A stretch of DNA of 64,000 bases. It comes from Pseudomonas entomophila. GTDB lineage: Bacteria; Pseudomonadota; Gammaproteobacteria; Pseudomonadales; Pseudomonadaceae. The notes under the pieces were generated by a model, which ran no database searches, was not told the DNA's origin, and saw only the letters and a program-made list of their open reading frames with translations. The position numbers and the translations under genes were made by a program. The stretch's first letter is position 1. Each line of letters starts with the position of its first letter. Where the stretch lies: NCBI RefSeq assembly GCF_013523125.1, contig NZ_JAAMQJ010000021.1, positions 1-64,000 of the forward strand. The letters run 5' to 3'. Of the stretch, positions 1 to 7,884 are shown one piece after another.

Positions 1-295
1 CGCCTCCTCGAATAGGCCTAATACATAGATGCAACCGGGTCCCTTTGTTCAAAACAGCAGGAAAAGCGGGTAGACAATGTAGGCGAGTCCATACATAGGA
101 GCGGCCCCTGTGCCGCGATTGGGCCCGTCAGGGCCCACAAGACAGCCATCGCGCCGGCACATGAAACAAAGCAACGACAGCCACTTCCTCCATGAAGCCG
201 CAACAACCTGCATGCTCAGACTGTACCCACGGACGCACAAGCCGCCCTGCTTGCTACAGAGCTAGGCCAGGCAATACCTGCCCCGCCCTCTCGGC
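1..295. other. Left-edge non-coding stretch with one REP-type palindrome
   Basis: No convincing gene lies here. The open frames are short and have no recognisable protein features. Positions 96-138 hold a palindromic element starting TAGGAGCGGCCCCTGTG, followed by a GGGCCC...GGGCCC hairpin. The same element recurs in inverted pairs between housekeeping genes further right. This stretch is the 3' flank of the minus-strand TolC-like gene. I saw no obvious T-run terminator for that operon. Confidence 0.6.
96..138 (+). repeat. REP-type palindrome, single copy
   Basis: The core TAGGAGCGGCCCCTGTGCCG matches the elements at 45.5, 51.1, 55.3 and 59.8 kb and is followed by a GGGCCCGTCAGGGCCC hairpin. 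REP elements of this style (an arm related to CGCTCCTACAG) are abundant between genes in P. putida-group genomes. Only one orientation is seen here, so a partner copy may be absent. Confidence 0.7.
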
Positions 296-1723
296 TCAGC
301 GCTTGGGCTCGGACCTGGTATCCACCCGGGCCAGATCCCCACCCGGCAACCCCTTGTCCGGCTCTGGACTGAGCCACACGTTCACGCTATCGACGCTCTC
401 CTGATTCAACTGACCGCTCCAGCGGTTCAGCATGAACAGGTTGGTGATGAAGTCATACTGCGACTTGAGCAGATCCCGACGGGCCTTGAACTCGTTCTGC
501 ACGCTGGTCAGCACGTCCACCGCGTTGACCACGCCATAGGCGAACGCCTTCTGCGCCGCGATGCTCGACTGCTGCGCCGACGACAGCGCATTGCGGTTGG
601 CGCGGATCTTTTCCACCGCCGCCTGGGCGGTCAGGTACGACGTCGTGGTCTCCTTGACCACCTGGCGACGTACACCCTCCAGGTCCTGCTCGGCCGCCAA
701 CTGGTCGTTGTACAGGCCGCGCACCCGCGCCGAGGTCGAGCCACCGCTGTACAACGGCAGTGAAATCCCGACACTCGCCACGTAGCTGTCGCTGCGCGGC
801 GCCTGGGTGTTGTCGTAACCGACGTCACTGCGCTGGGCGCTCAGGTTCAGGGACACTTGAGGATAATGCCCACCCTTCCCTTCACGCACGGCCGCATTGG
901 CGGCTTCGGCGCCGTACTCGTACGACTTGAGCAAGGGGTTGGAATCGATCGCCTGGGCCACGTAATTGGTCAGGGGACGCGGTGGTGCCTCCAGGGCTAC
1001 ATCGTTACGCACACGGCTCAGGCGCTCGGTGATCGGTCGCCCGACCAGCTCGGACAAGGCCTCACGGCTGACCTGCACCTGGTTGCGCGCCTCGACTTCC
1101 TGAGCGGCGAGGAAATCCACGCGCGCCTGGAGGTCGAGCTTGTCGGTGATCTTGGCCATCTGCTGCGCGAACATCATCGTCACGCGATCAAGGTTCTTCT
1201 GCGTCGCCCGTCGCTCGGCCTGCACCAGCTCGAGTTCATCGTCGGCCGCCAGGGCCACGAAGTAGCGCTTGGCCAGCTCGACGGTGGCTTCGGCATGGGC
1301 ATCTTCGGCCTGCTCGCCCCGCTGGCGCGTCACGCTCTTGGACTTCTGCCAGGTTTCCCAGGCGGTCTTGTTGTACAGGTACTGGGTGAGGGTCAGCGAG
1401 TTGCTTTTGTTGTTGTAGATCTCACGCGACGCTTCGTCCTTGCGCAGGATACGGTTGGCGCTGGTGTTGGCAGACAGCTGCGGAAGCAGGCCACCCAACG
1501 AAGCACGCTGCTGCTCGGATGCCGATTGCGCACGCAGGTAGGCGGCCAGGACACGTGGGTCCTCAAGACGCGCCTCGCGGTACAACGCACCCAGATCCAA
1601 CGCATAGGTCGAGGCCGACACCTGCTTGGGCGGCACGTCCTTGGGCACGACAGGTTCAGCGGCCATGGCCTGCGCCACGGCCAGGCTCAGCAGTACACCG
1701 GGTAAGAAACGCAGCACACTCAT
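296..1723 (-). CDS. TolC-family outer membrane protein of a type I secretion system
   Basis: The 475-aa protein begins with a signal peptide (hydrophobic core about residues 4-20, likely cleavage after AQAMA). It continues as a long alpha-helical, Gln/Ala/Glu-rich sequence in two similar halves, as in outer membrane efflux proteins of the TolC/PrtF/AprF class. The length fits that family. Its ATG overlaps the stop of the upstream HlyD gene by 4 bases, so the two are translationally coupled. It is the last gene of the minus-strand ABC-HlyD-TolC operon. By family knowledge it forms the outer membrane exit channel for the secreted substrate. The likely client is the RTX/DUF4214 protein at 6.3-7.8 kb, which is an inference from position. 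Confidence 0.93.
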   Translation of the reverse strand: MSVLRFLPGVLLSLAVAQAMAAEPVVPKDVPPKQVSASTYALDLGALYREARLEDPRVLAAYLRAQSASEQQRASLGGLLPQLSANTSANRILRKDEASREIYNNKSNSLTLTQYLYNKTAWETWQKSKSVTRQRGEQAEDAHAEATVELAKRYFVALAADDELELVQAERRATQKNLDRVTMMFAQQMAKITDKLDLQARVDFLAAQEVEARNQVQVSREALSELVGRPITERLSRVRNDVALEAPPRPLTNYVAQAIDSNPLLKSYEYGAEAANAAVREGKGGHYPQVSLNLSAQRSDVGYDNTQAPRSDSYVASVGISLPLYSGGSTSARVRGLYNDQLAAEQDLEGVRRQVVKETTTSYLTAQAAVEKIRANRNALSSAQQSSIAAQKAFAYGVVNAVDVLTSVQNEFKARRDLLKSQYDFITNLFMLNRWSGQLNQESVDSVNVWLSPEPDKGLPGGDLARVDTRSEPKR

Positions 1724-3045
1724 TCCTCGATCATCGATGTGGCGAACATGTTGCGCGCCGGCTTGAGCAGGTACTCGAGCATGGTGCGATCGCCCGCATT
1801 GATCAGCACTTCGGCTGGCATGCCGGGTTGCAGCTTGCGATTGGCAAGCTTCTTCATGCCGTCGTCGGTGACCTTGACCCGTACCAGGTAGTAAGGGTCG
1901 CCCGAGCGTTCATCGGTCAGGCGGTCAGCAGAGATGCGGGTCAGCTTGCCTTCGATGACCGGGGTGGTCGCGTTGTTGAAGGCGCTGAAGCGAATGTCGG
2001 CGGTCTTGCCCAGTTCCAGCCGATCGATATCGTTCGGCGCCACCTTGGCCTCGACGACCAGGTCGGACGTGATGGGCACGATGTCCATCAGGGGGGTGGC
2101 CGCCTGCACGACACCGCCGATGGTGTGCACCTTCATGTCCAGCACCATGCCGCTTTCCGGCGCACGGATCACGATGCGCGACAGGCGATCCTGCAGCGCA
2201 GCTTCCTTCTCTTGCAAGTCGAAGACCTGCGCCTGAACCTGCGCCAGCTCATCGGCCACATCGGCGCTGAATTTCTTGTCCAGCTGAACGATCTGCAGCT
2301 CGGTCTCGCTGATCTGCAACTTGGTCTTGGCGATGGTCGATTTATGGTCGGCCATTTCCGTGCGCAGCATGTCGAGCTTACGCTGCGATTCCAGCAGGCG
2401 CTGGTTGTCGACGAAGCCCTGGGCCAGCAGGTCCTTGAGCTGCTTGATTTCACCGCTGTAGGACTTCTCGAGCCCCTGCTTGGTGCGGATCATCTCTTCC
2501 AGACCACCAATCTGCGCCTTGAGCTGACTGATCTGCTCACGGTGCACCGAGATCTCGCCCAGTCGCGACGCCTTGCGGGAGACGAAGACCTGCTGCTCGC
2601 CGGCAAGGGCCTCCTTGGCACGGTCGGAGTCGGTCCCCTTGAGCTCGACCGGTGGGATGGCATCGAGCTGGTCACGCTCGGCACGCAAGCGGGCCTCTTT
2701 ATAGCGCGCCACGATCAACTGGTTGCGGGTGGACTCGTACTCGGCGCTGAGCTGGGATTCGTCCAGAACGATGACAGGGTCACCCTTCTTCACCGAATCA
2801 CCGTCCCGCACGAGCAGTTCCTTGACGATCCCGCCTTCCAGGTGCTGCACGGTCTTGCGGTAGCTCTGCACGGTCACGAAGCCGGAGCCGTGCACCGCGT
2901 TGCTCAACGGCGCGAAGGCGGCCCAGGTACCGAAAATGCCGAAGGTCACCAGAACGATGGTCAGGCCGATGCGGCGGATGCCGCGATCGGAAGTAGGCAT
3001 GTCATCGAAGTTGTGGTCGAACTGCGTTATGGCTTTGCTGGTCAT
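1720..3045 (-). CDS. HlyD-family periplasmic adaptor of a type I secretion system
   Basis: The 441-aa protein has a short cytoplasmic N-terminus, one membrane segment at about residues 26-46, and a biotinyl-lipoyl-like half around residues 55-90 (GDSVKKGDPVIVLDE). Long periplasmic helices follow (about 95-290), then the returning lipoyl half (RAPESGMVLDMKVHTIGGVV) and a C-terminal beta domain ending near LEYLLKPARNMF. This is the HlyD/PrtE/AprE order. The adaptor bridges the inner membrane ABC exporter and the TolC-like channel. It lies 13 bp after the ABC gene and overlaps the TolC-like gene by 4 bases. Confidence 0.95.
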   Translation of the reverse strand: MTSKAITQFDHNFDDMPTSDRGIRRIGLTIVLVTFGIFGTWAAFAPLSNAVHGSGFVTVQSYRKTVQHLEGGIVKELLVRDGDSVKKGDPVIVLDESQLSAEYESTRNQLIVARYKEARLRAERDQLDAIPPVELKGTDSDRAKEALAGEQQVFVSRKASRLGEISVHREQISQLKAQIGGLEEMIRTKQGLEKSYSGEIKQLKDLLAQGFVDNQRLLESQRKLDMLRTEMADHKSTIAKTKLQISETELQIVQLDKKFSADVADELAQVQAQVFDLQEKEAALQDRLSRIVIRAPESGMVLDMKVHTIGGVVQAATPLMDIVPITSDLVVEAKVAPNDIDRLELGKTADIRFSAFNNATTPVIEGKLTRISADRLTDERSGDPYYLVRVKVTDDGMKKLANRKLQPGMPAEVLINAGDRTMLEYLLKPARNMFATSMIEE

Positions 3046-3058
3046 CGATGAGGTCCTT

Positions 3059-4900
3059 TCACACGCCGTTGGGGGTGGCTGGCGATGGCGCGGCGGGGTT
3101 GCCCCCCGCAGGTGCTACAGGTGGTGTGGGCGCCGTGGGGGCAGCAGGTGCCGCCGGTGCGGCAGGGCCGGCAGGCCCAGCGGGAGGAGCGCCCTTGGCG
3201 ACCCGTGGCTGGTTACCCGCCTGCTGCTGCGCGAGCTGGGCGATGACCTTGTCCCGCTCGCCATACAGGGAGATGGTACCGCCGGCCATGACCAGCACAC
3301 GGTCGAGGCGCGAAAGAATGTTCGGACGGTGCGACACGATGAAGACCGTCGCCCCGCTTTCCTTGACCTTCTGGAGCGCGACGCCCAGGGCCTTCTCGCC
3401 TACATCGTCGAGGTTGGAGTTGGGCTCGTCGAGCACGATCAACCGCGGCTTGCCATACAGGGCGCGGGCTAGGCCGATGCGCTGACGCTGACCACCCGAC
3501 AGGTTGACGCCCTCGCTGCCGATGACCGTGTCGTAGCCATCGGGCTGCATGAGGATCATCTCGTGCACACCCGCCATCTGTGCGGCCTCGACCACTTTCT
3601 CTGGGTCGACCGTGTCGAAGCGTGCGATGTTTTCGCTGATGGTGCCTTCGAACAGCTCGATGTCCTGAGGCAGGTAGCCCACGTGAGGGCCAAGCGCCTG
3701 CTTGTCCCAACTGGCGATATCGGCGCCATCAAGGCGCACGACGCCGTGCTGAGGAGGCCAGATACCCATCAAGGCACGTACCAACGTGGACTTGCCAGCG
3801 GCACTGGGGCCTACGATGCCGACGATGGAGCCAGCTGGAGCGACGAAGCTGATGCTGCGCAGGACCGGCGCCTTGGCGCCAGGCGGGGCCACGATGAGGT
3901 TCTCGACCTGGATATGGCCTTCAGGCGCTGGTAGCGGCATGCGCTCAGGCTCTTTTTTCAGGTCGTCCATTACTTTGTTCAGGCGCTCGTACTGGACCTT
4001 GGCGGCGACGAAGCCTTTCCAGTTGCCGATCATCTGATCGATGGGCGCCAGTGCACGACCTAACAGCAGAGACCCCGCCATGAGCAGGCCGGGGTTGATT
4101 TCGTGGGTGATCACCAGGTAAGCGCCCGTAGCGAGCATGATTGACTGGGACCAGGTACGGAACGTCTTGGACGTCGAACTGACCACGCCGCCTTTATCGC
4201 TAGCGTTCGACTGCAGCAACATGACGTTGCGCTGGCGCTTGGCCCAGCGGTTCATCAGTGTTTCCAGCATGCCCATCGACTCGATGACTTCGGCGTTGCG
4301 CAAGGTCTTGGTGGTCACCACATTGGACGCGACGTTTTCCTTGTTGGCATTGGCTAGTGCCTGGCCCGTCACCCTGTGGTTGACGACTGCGAGTATCGCG
4401 AGGATTGCGCCACAGGCCAAGGTTATCCAGCCGAACCAGGGATGGAACAGGAACATCACGATCGTGTAGATGGGGAACCAGGGGGCGTCGAAGAATGCGA
4501 ACAGTCCCGAGCCTGTGAAGAACTGCCGAAGAGAAGTCAGGTCGCTGAGTGACTGCGCTGTCGCATCGGCTCCGCCACTGGAAAGCGCACGCTTGAAGCT
4601 GGCTCGGTAGACGTCTCGACTGAGCAGGACGTCCAGACGATTGCTGATGCGCACCATGATGCGAGAACGCACCCACTCCAAGGCGCCCATCGTCACGACC
4701 AGCACAGTCATGATCAGCGTCAGCATGAGCAGAGTAGAGGTGCTGCTGGATGGCACGACCCGACCCGACACCTGGATCATGTAGAAGGTGGGCACCAGCA
4801 TGAGTGCGTTGACGAAGAAACTGAAGAAGCCTACCGAAAGGAAGCTGCTCTTGCAGGCTCTGAGGGCGGCTTGCAGGTTGTTGTCGGCTTGGTAACTCAT
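3059..4900 (-). CDS. Type I secretion ABC exporter, PrtD/AprD class
   Basis: The start is the ATG giving MSYQADNNLQ, because the 15 residues upstream are not family-like; this gives 613 aa. Residues about 20-310 carry the six-helix ABC exporter membrane domain. The nucleotide-binding domain has Walker A GPSAAGKST (about 363-371), signature LSGGQRQRIG (about 466) and Walker B LIVLDEPNSNLDD (about 485-497). The DEPNSNLD form is typical of PrtD-type protease, lipase and S-layer exporters. No C39-like N-terminal domain is present. The last 50 or so residues form a Pro/Ala/Gly tail (APPAGPAGPAAPAAP and onward) not normal for the family. This is the first gene of the operon, facing the cargo genes across a 523-bp regulatory gap. 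Confidence 0.95.
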   Translation of the reverse strand: MSYQADNNLQAALRACKSSFLSVGFFSFFVNALMLVPTFYMIQVSGRVVPSSSTSTLLMLTLIMTVLVVTMGALEWVRSRIMVRISNRLDVLLSRDVYRASFKRALSSGGADATAQSLSDLTSLRQFFTGSGLFAFFDAPWFPIYTIVMFLFHPWFGWITLACGAILAILAVVNHRVTGQALANANKENVASNVVTTKTLRNAEVIESMGMLETLMNRWAKRQRNVMLLQSNASDKGGVVSSTSKTFRTWSQSIMLATGAYLVITHEINPGLLMAGSLLLGRALAPIDQMIGNWKGFVAAKVQYERLNKVMDDLKKEPERMPLPAPEGHIQVENLIVAPPGAKAPVLRSISFVAPAGSIVGIVGPSAAGKSTLVRALMGIWPPQHGVVRLDGADIASWDKQALGPHVGYLPQDIELFEGTISENIARFDTVDPEKVVEAAQMAGVHEMILMQPDGYDTVIGSEGVNLSGGQRQRIGLARALYGKPRLIVLDEPNSNLDDVGEKALGVALQKVKESGATVFIVSHRPNILSRLDRVLVMAGGTISLYGERDKVIAQLAQQQAGNQPRVAKGAPPAGPAGPAAPAAPAAPTAPTPPVAPAGGNPAAPSPATPNGV

Positions 4901-5174
4901 GGCATCCGTACTGAGGAATGGCGAAAGCGGCGGGCAGTGTAACACCGACCAAAGAGGGCGGCGTATCGGACTGCGTTAGGCGTGATTTTGTTCACACAGG
5001 GCGCCCAGTGTTTCATGAAATGTGTCGCCGAACATGAAACCAGAAGCTGCTCTATTTCAGGGCATTTTCGATGCGACAGGCGGCGTACCTGATTTTCGCG
5101 CTCAAGAACCCCTGTCAAAAAAACCACCTGCTCCGCATGCTCGCAACCTTAAACGCGCATTCCTATGATTTTTA

Positions 5175-5202
5175 AGGAATTTTCTTACGAAAATATATTC
5201 CT
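5175..5202. repeat. Imperfect inverted repeat, possible operator or hairpin
   Basis: AGGAATTTTC is followed after a 4-base loop by GAAAATATATTCCT, giving a stem with a small bulge. It lies in the middle of the divergent gap between the secretion operon and the cargo genes. It could be a regulator site or an mRNA hairpin. No T-run follows, so it is not a typical terminator. Confidence 0.35.
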
Positions 5203-5296
5203 AGTAACGAACTCAGGAAATCTCAGGCCGTCACTGCGGATCGCAACGCTTGCAGCTAAGTTCCGGCGAAATGGGAAATTTTTTTGGATTTCTTGG

Positions 5297-5325
5297 TTGA
5301 CATCCTTTCCCTCTGACGGCATCTT
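5297..5325 (+). promoter_or_regulatory. Candidate sigma-70 promoter for the unknown protein and RTX/DUF4214 genes
   Basis: An exact TTGACA lies at 5297-5302. At 17-bp spacing the only -10 candidate is CATCTT (5320-5325), which is weak. The next gene starts at 5424, leaving a leader of about 90 bases. A weak -10 would be compatible with activator control. This is a pattern match only. Confidence 0.25.
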
Positions 5326-5423
5326 CGCCACTCGCAGGAAGCCTTCAATGGCCGCTTAGTGTATGCACGGGTCTGAGCAAGTTAGCTACCAGTGTTAGTG
5401 CTTAAAAGGAGCTTAACAACGCC

Positions 5424-6308
5424 ATGTCTATGCCTTCACAGACCCTCGACGGCCTGAAAATCAGCTCTCGGGTCACGCTGCTCGAGCCGGGCATGTACAT
5501 CTTCAGATACGCCTCCCAGCCCCCCGCTGAAAAGCCCGTCTGCATTGCCCTCCAGCAAGCTCCGCTGGGCAAAGGCTCCATCGACTTCTTCCCCGCTGAA
5601 GGTGTCAGCAAGAACATGCTGACCAAGCTAGGCGATACCATCATCGCCCGCGTCAAGGCCGGTGTCACCACGGTGCTGATCACCGAGTACCACATGTTCG
5701 ACGAAGTGATCGAGCCAGTGGACCTGCGCATTGACCGCATCGACACCTCGCCCGCCATCATGCGCACCTTCGCCGTGGTCGCCAGCACCGACTCGAACGA
5801 AGCCCTCGCGGCCGACACCCCCCTGCCCCTCACGATCACCGCTCACCTGAACGCGAGCGGCGAAGTCGTGTCCCATGATGGCTACGTGGGTGAACCGGGC
5901 GCTGACGAATTCATCGAATCGTTCTCAATTGACTGGGCCGAGAAACCAATCGGCATCGACCTTGTCTACACCTGCACGGTGGCCGGATCCGGCCCCTGCC
6001 GCAACGTTTCCACAGGCACCGTCATCGGTGCACGCGCTCAGGGCTTGCCCTTGATCAGCGCAGGCTTCAGCCTCGTGGGCCCGATGCGTAAACATTACGA
6101 TTTGACGGGCGTTGTGGTGTTCGGCACTGCTGAACCACAACGCCTGGTTGCCAATCAGATGATGCATGGCCCTACCGGCAACGAGCCGTTGGTGGCGCTG
6201 CATCTCGCCGTTACCCCCGTTACGAAGATGAACGCTGCCCGCCTTAAGTCTCCGTGGGAAAACTCTGCGTCACAGCAGAACATTATTGCAGCAGGCCACA
6301 TGGCTTGA
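5424..6308 (+). CDS. Unknown 294-aa protein encoded just upstream of the probable T1SS cargo
   Basis: An AAAAGGAG ribosome site at 5404-5411 precedes the ATG at 5424. I do not recognise a domain. The protein has no signal peptide and no membrane segment. It looks like a soluble, mainly beta protein with many hydrophobic beta-like stretches (for example GMYIFRY, TTVLITEY, IGIDLVYTC) and a CTVAGSGPC pair near residue 190. The gene ends only 17 bp before the RTX/DUF4214 gene, so the two are very likely co-transcribed. A dedicated chaperone, accessory factor or second secreted protein are all possible. The position between exporter and cargo is the only functional hint. GC content is normal for the genome. 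Confidence 0.8.
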   Translation: MSMPSQTLDGLKISSRVTLLEPGMYIFRYASQPPAEKPVCIALQQAPLGKGSIDFFPAEGVSKNMLTKLGDTIIARVKAGVTTVLITEYHMFDEVIEPVDLRIDRIDTSPAIMRTFAVVASTDSNEALAADTPLPLTITAHLNASGEVVSHDGYVGEPGADEFIESFSIDWAEKPIGIDLVYTCTVAGSGPCRNVSTGTVIGARAQGLPLISAGFSLVGPMRKHYDLTGVVVFGTAEPQRLVANQMMHGPTGNEPLVALHLAVTPVTKMNAARLKSPWENSASQQNIIAAGHMA

Positions 6309-6325
6309 AGTAACAGGAATACACC

Positions 6326-7774
6326 ATGCAATACGATAGCCCCGTATCGAGCAGCGCTCTGCAAAACGACCTGAGCGCCACCAGCGCTAACCTGTCCGAC
6401 GCAACCCTGGCAGCCATCAACAGCCTGCTGAACCTGGACACCATCGAGAACGTCGGCATCGCCGGCCTCGAAGGCAATGCCGTTCAGCTGCCAACCTCCG
6501 GCACCGCTGACATCGTCTTCGGTGAAGTCGAAGGCGCTCAAGGCGACCAAGTCGTCGTTGACCTGGCTGCTGCCGAAGTTGCTGGCGTTAGCGCATACGT
6601 GCTGCAGAGCGACGCCAACTTGGTTGTTGACCTGCAAGGTCAAGCAGCTGCTCCGGCTGGCGACGTCCAGACCTTCGCTGCTGCCATCGCTCCAGCTGCA
6701 GTCGACACCTCGGCCATCGAACTGGTAGTTGCTACCGGTAACGGCGACGACGTGATCACCGTTGGCGGCGACCAGAACACCCTGATCGATGCTGGCGACG
6801 GCAACGACACCATCATCACCGGCAACGGCAACAACACCGTGATCGCTGGCCTGGGCAACAACAACGTCACCACCGGTTCGGGCAATGACACCATCATCCT
6901 GAGCGGCAGCGACCACGCTGACATCGTCAACGCTGGCGAAGGCTACGACGTCGTTCAGCTGGACGGCTCGCGCGACGACTACACCCTGACCACTGGCAAC
7001 AGCTTCAACGTCAACCTGACCGGCAACCAGACTGCCGCCATCAGCAACGCTGAATTCCTGTCGTTCGTGAACGGTGATGAAGTCGAGACCGTCGCACTGG
7101 CTCACAGCGAAGCTGAAGCTTCCGCCCTGCGCCTGTTCGAAGGCATCCTGGGTCGCGACGCTGACCAGGACGGCGCCAAGTTCTTCGTTGACCAAGTCAA
7201 CCAAGGCACCACCCTGGACGTGATCGCCAACCAGTTCCTGAACTCTGCCGAGTTCGCTGGCGTTGCCAACGGCGAGAACATCAACGACCTGTACAACGCA
7301 CTGCTGGGTCGTGACGCTGACGAAGACGGCACTGCGCTGTTCCAGAACTACCTGGCCACCGGTGGTTCGCTGGCCGACGTTGCTGCGTTCATCTCGGTTT
7401 CCGAGGAAGCGCAGAACCGTGACCAGTCCAACGGCGACTTCGTCCGTGAGCTGTACACCAGCGCACTGGGCCGTGACGCTGACGAAAGCGGTCTGGAGAC
7501 CTATGTCTCGGCACTGTTCAACGGCACCAGCCGTGCAGACGTTGCCAAGTACATCGTCGGTTCGGAAGAAGCTGCTCAGAAATCCACCAGCGAGTTCATC
7601 GACGCGCTGTACGGTTCCGCTCTGGGTCGCGAAGCTGACGCCGCTGGTAAGGAGTTCTGGACTGCCCAGCTGGACGGCGGTCTGAACAAAGCCGACGTAG
7701 CTATCAGCATCATCGGTTCGCCTGAAGCTGCTGAACACATCGACAACGTGGTAGTCCTGCACGGTAACGTGTAA
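6326..7774 (+). CDS. Probable type I secreted cargo: RTX-type repeats plus four DUF4214-type repeats
   Basis: The 482-aa acidic protein has almost no Lys or Arg and no Cys, and lacks an N-terminal signal peptide, all normal for type I secretion substrates. Residues 1-135 are Ala/Val/Leu-rich with unknown fold. Residues about 137-205 hold Gly/Asp/Asn calcium-binding-like repeats (GNGDDVITVGG, AGDGNDTIITGNGNN, GSGNDTIIL). Residues about 260-475 contain four consecutive DUF4214-like units, each with a LGRDADxxG-type turn (ILGRDADQDG, LLGRDADEDG, ALGRDADESG, ALGREADAAG). The C-terminus ends in VVVLHGNV, a plausible hydrophobic export tail. Similar RTX/DUF4214 proteins are known as extracellular or S-layer-like proteins. 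An AGGAA ribosome site precedes the ATG, and a strong terminator follows the gene. Confidence 0.88.
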   Translation: MQYDSPVSSSALQNDLSATSANLSDATLAAINSLLNLDTIENVGIAGLEGNAVQLPTSGTADIVFGEVEGAQGDQVVVDLAAAEVAGVSAYVLQSDANLVVDLQGQAAAPAGDVQTFAAAIAPAAVDTSAIELVVATGNGDDVITVGGDQNTLIDAGDGNDTIITGNGNNTVIAGLGNNNVTTGSGNDTIILSGSDHADIVNAGEGYDVVQLDGSRDDYTLTTGNSFNVNLTGNQTAAISNAEFLSFVNGDEVETVALAHSEAEASALRLFEGILGRDADQDGAKFFVDQVNQGTTLDVIANQFLNSAEFAGVANGENINDLYNALLGRDADEDGTALFQNYLATGGSLADVAAFISVSEEAQNRDQSNGDFVRELYTSALGRDADESGLETYVSALFNGTSRADVAKYIVGSEEAAQKSTSEFIDALYGSALGREADAAGKEFWTAQLDGGLNKADVAISIIGSPEAAEHIDNVVVLHGNV

Positions 7775-7800
7775 CTAGCACTGTCGTAGTGAAGGATACG

Positions 7801-7862
7801 CCCGGCCGCAAGGCCGGGACGTATGCGAAAAGGGGCGACTTTCGAGTTGCCCCTCTTTTTAT
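7801..7862 (+). terminator. Tandem hairpins ending in a Rho-independent terminator after the cargo gene
   Basis: Hairpin 1 (7801-7818) has a 7-bp CCCGGCC/GGCCGGG stem and a GCAA loop. Hairpin 2 (7831-7854) has a 10-bp stem AGGGGCGACT/AGTTGCCCCT with a TTCG loop, followed by CTTTTTATT. The second is a textbook terminator. It separates the cargo transcript from the glycosyltransferase genes that start 23 bp later. Those genes therefore depend on read-through or a promoter inside the short gap. Confidence 0.9.
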
Positions 7863-7884
7863 TCCCTGCCGTTAAGCCAAGCTT

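Larger units (their letters stand above)
4901..5423. promoter_or_regulatory. AT-rich divergent intergenic region between the exporter operon and its probable cargo
   Basis: This 523-bp gap separates two divergent transcription units and should hold both promoters. No reading frame inside it looks coding. Around 5140-5300 it is much more AT-rich than its flanks. It contains an imperfect inverted repeat at about 5175-5202 (AGGAATTTTC paired with GAAAATATATTCCT). A TTGACA hexamer sits at 5297-5302 on the plus strand. The unusual length suggests control by one or more regulators, which I cannot identify. Confidence 0.55.

Noticed and set aside
5165-5359. Small plus-strand frame of 64 codons in the divergent gap
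   Set aside because: It covers the AT-rich control region, has no ribosome site and overlaps the TTGACA candidate.
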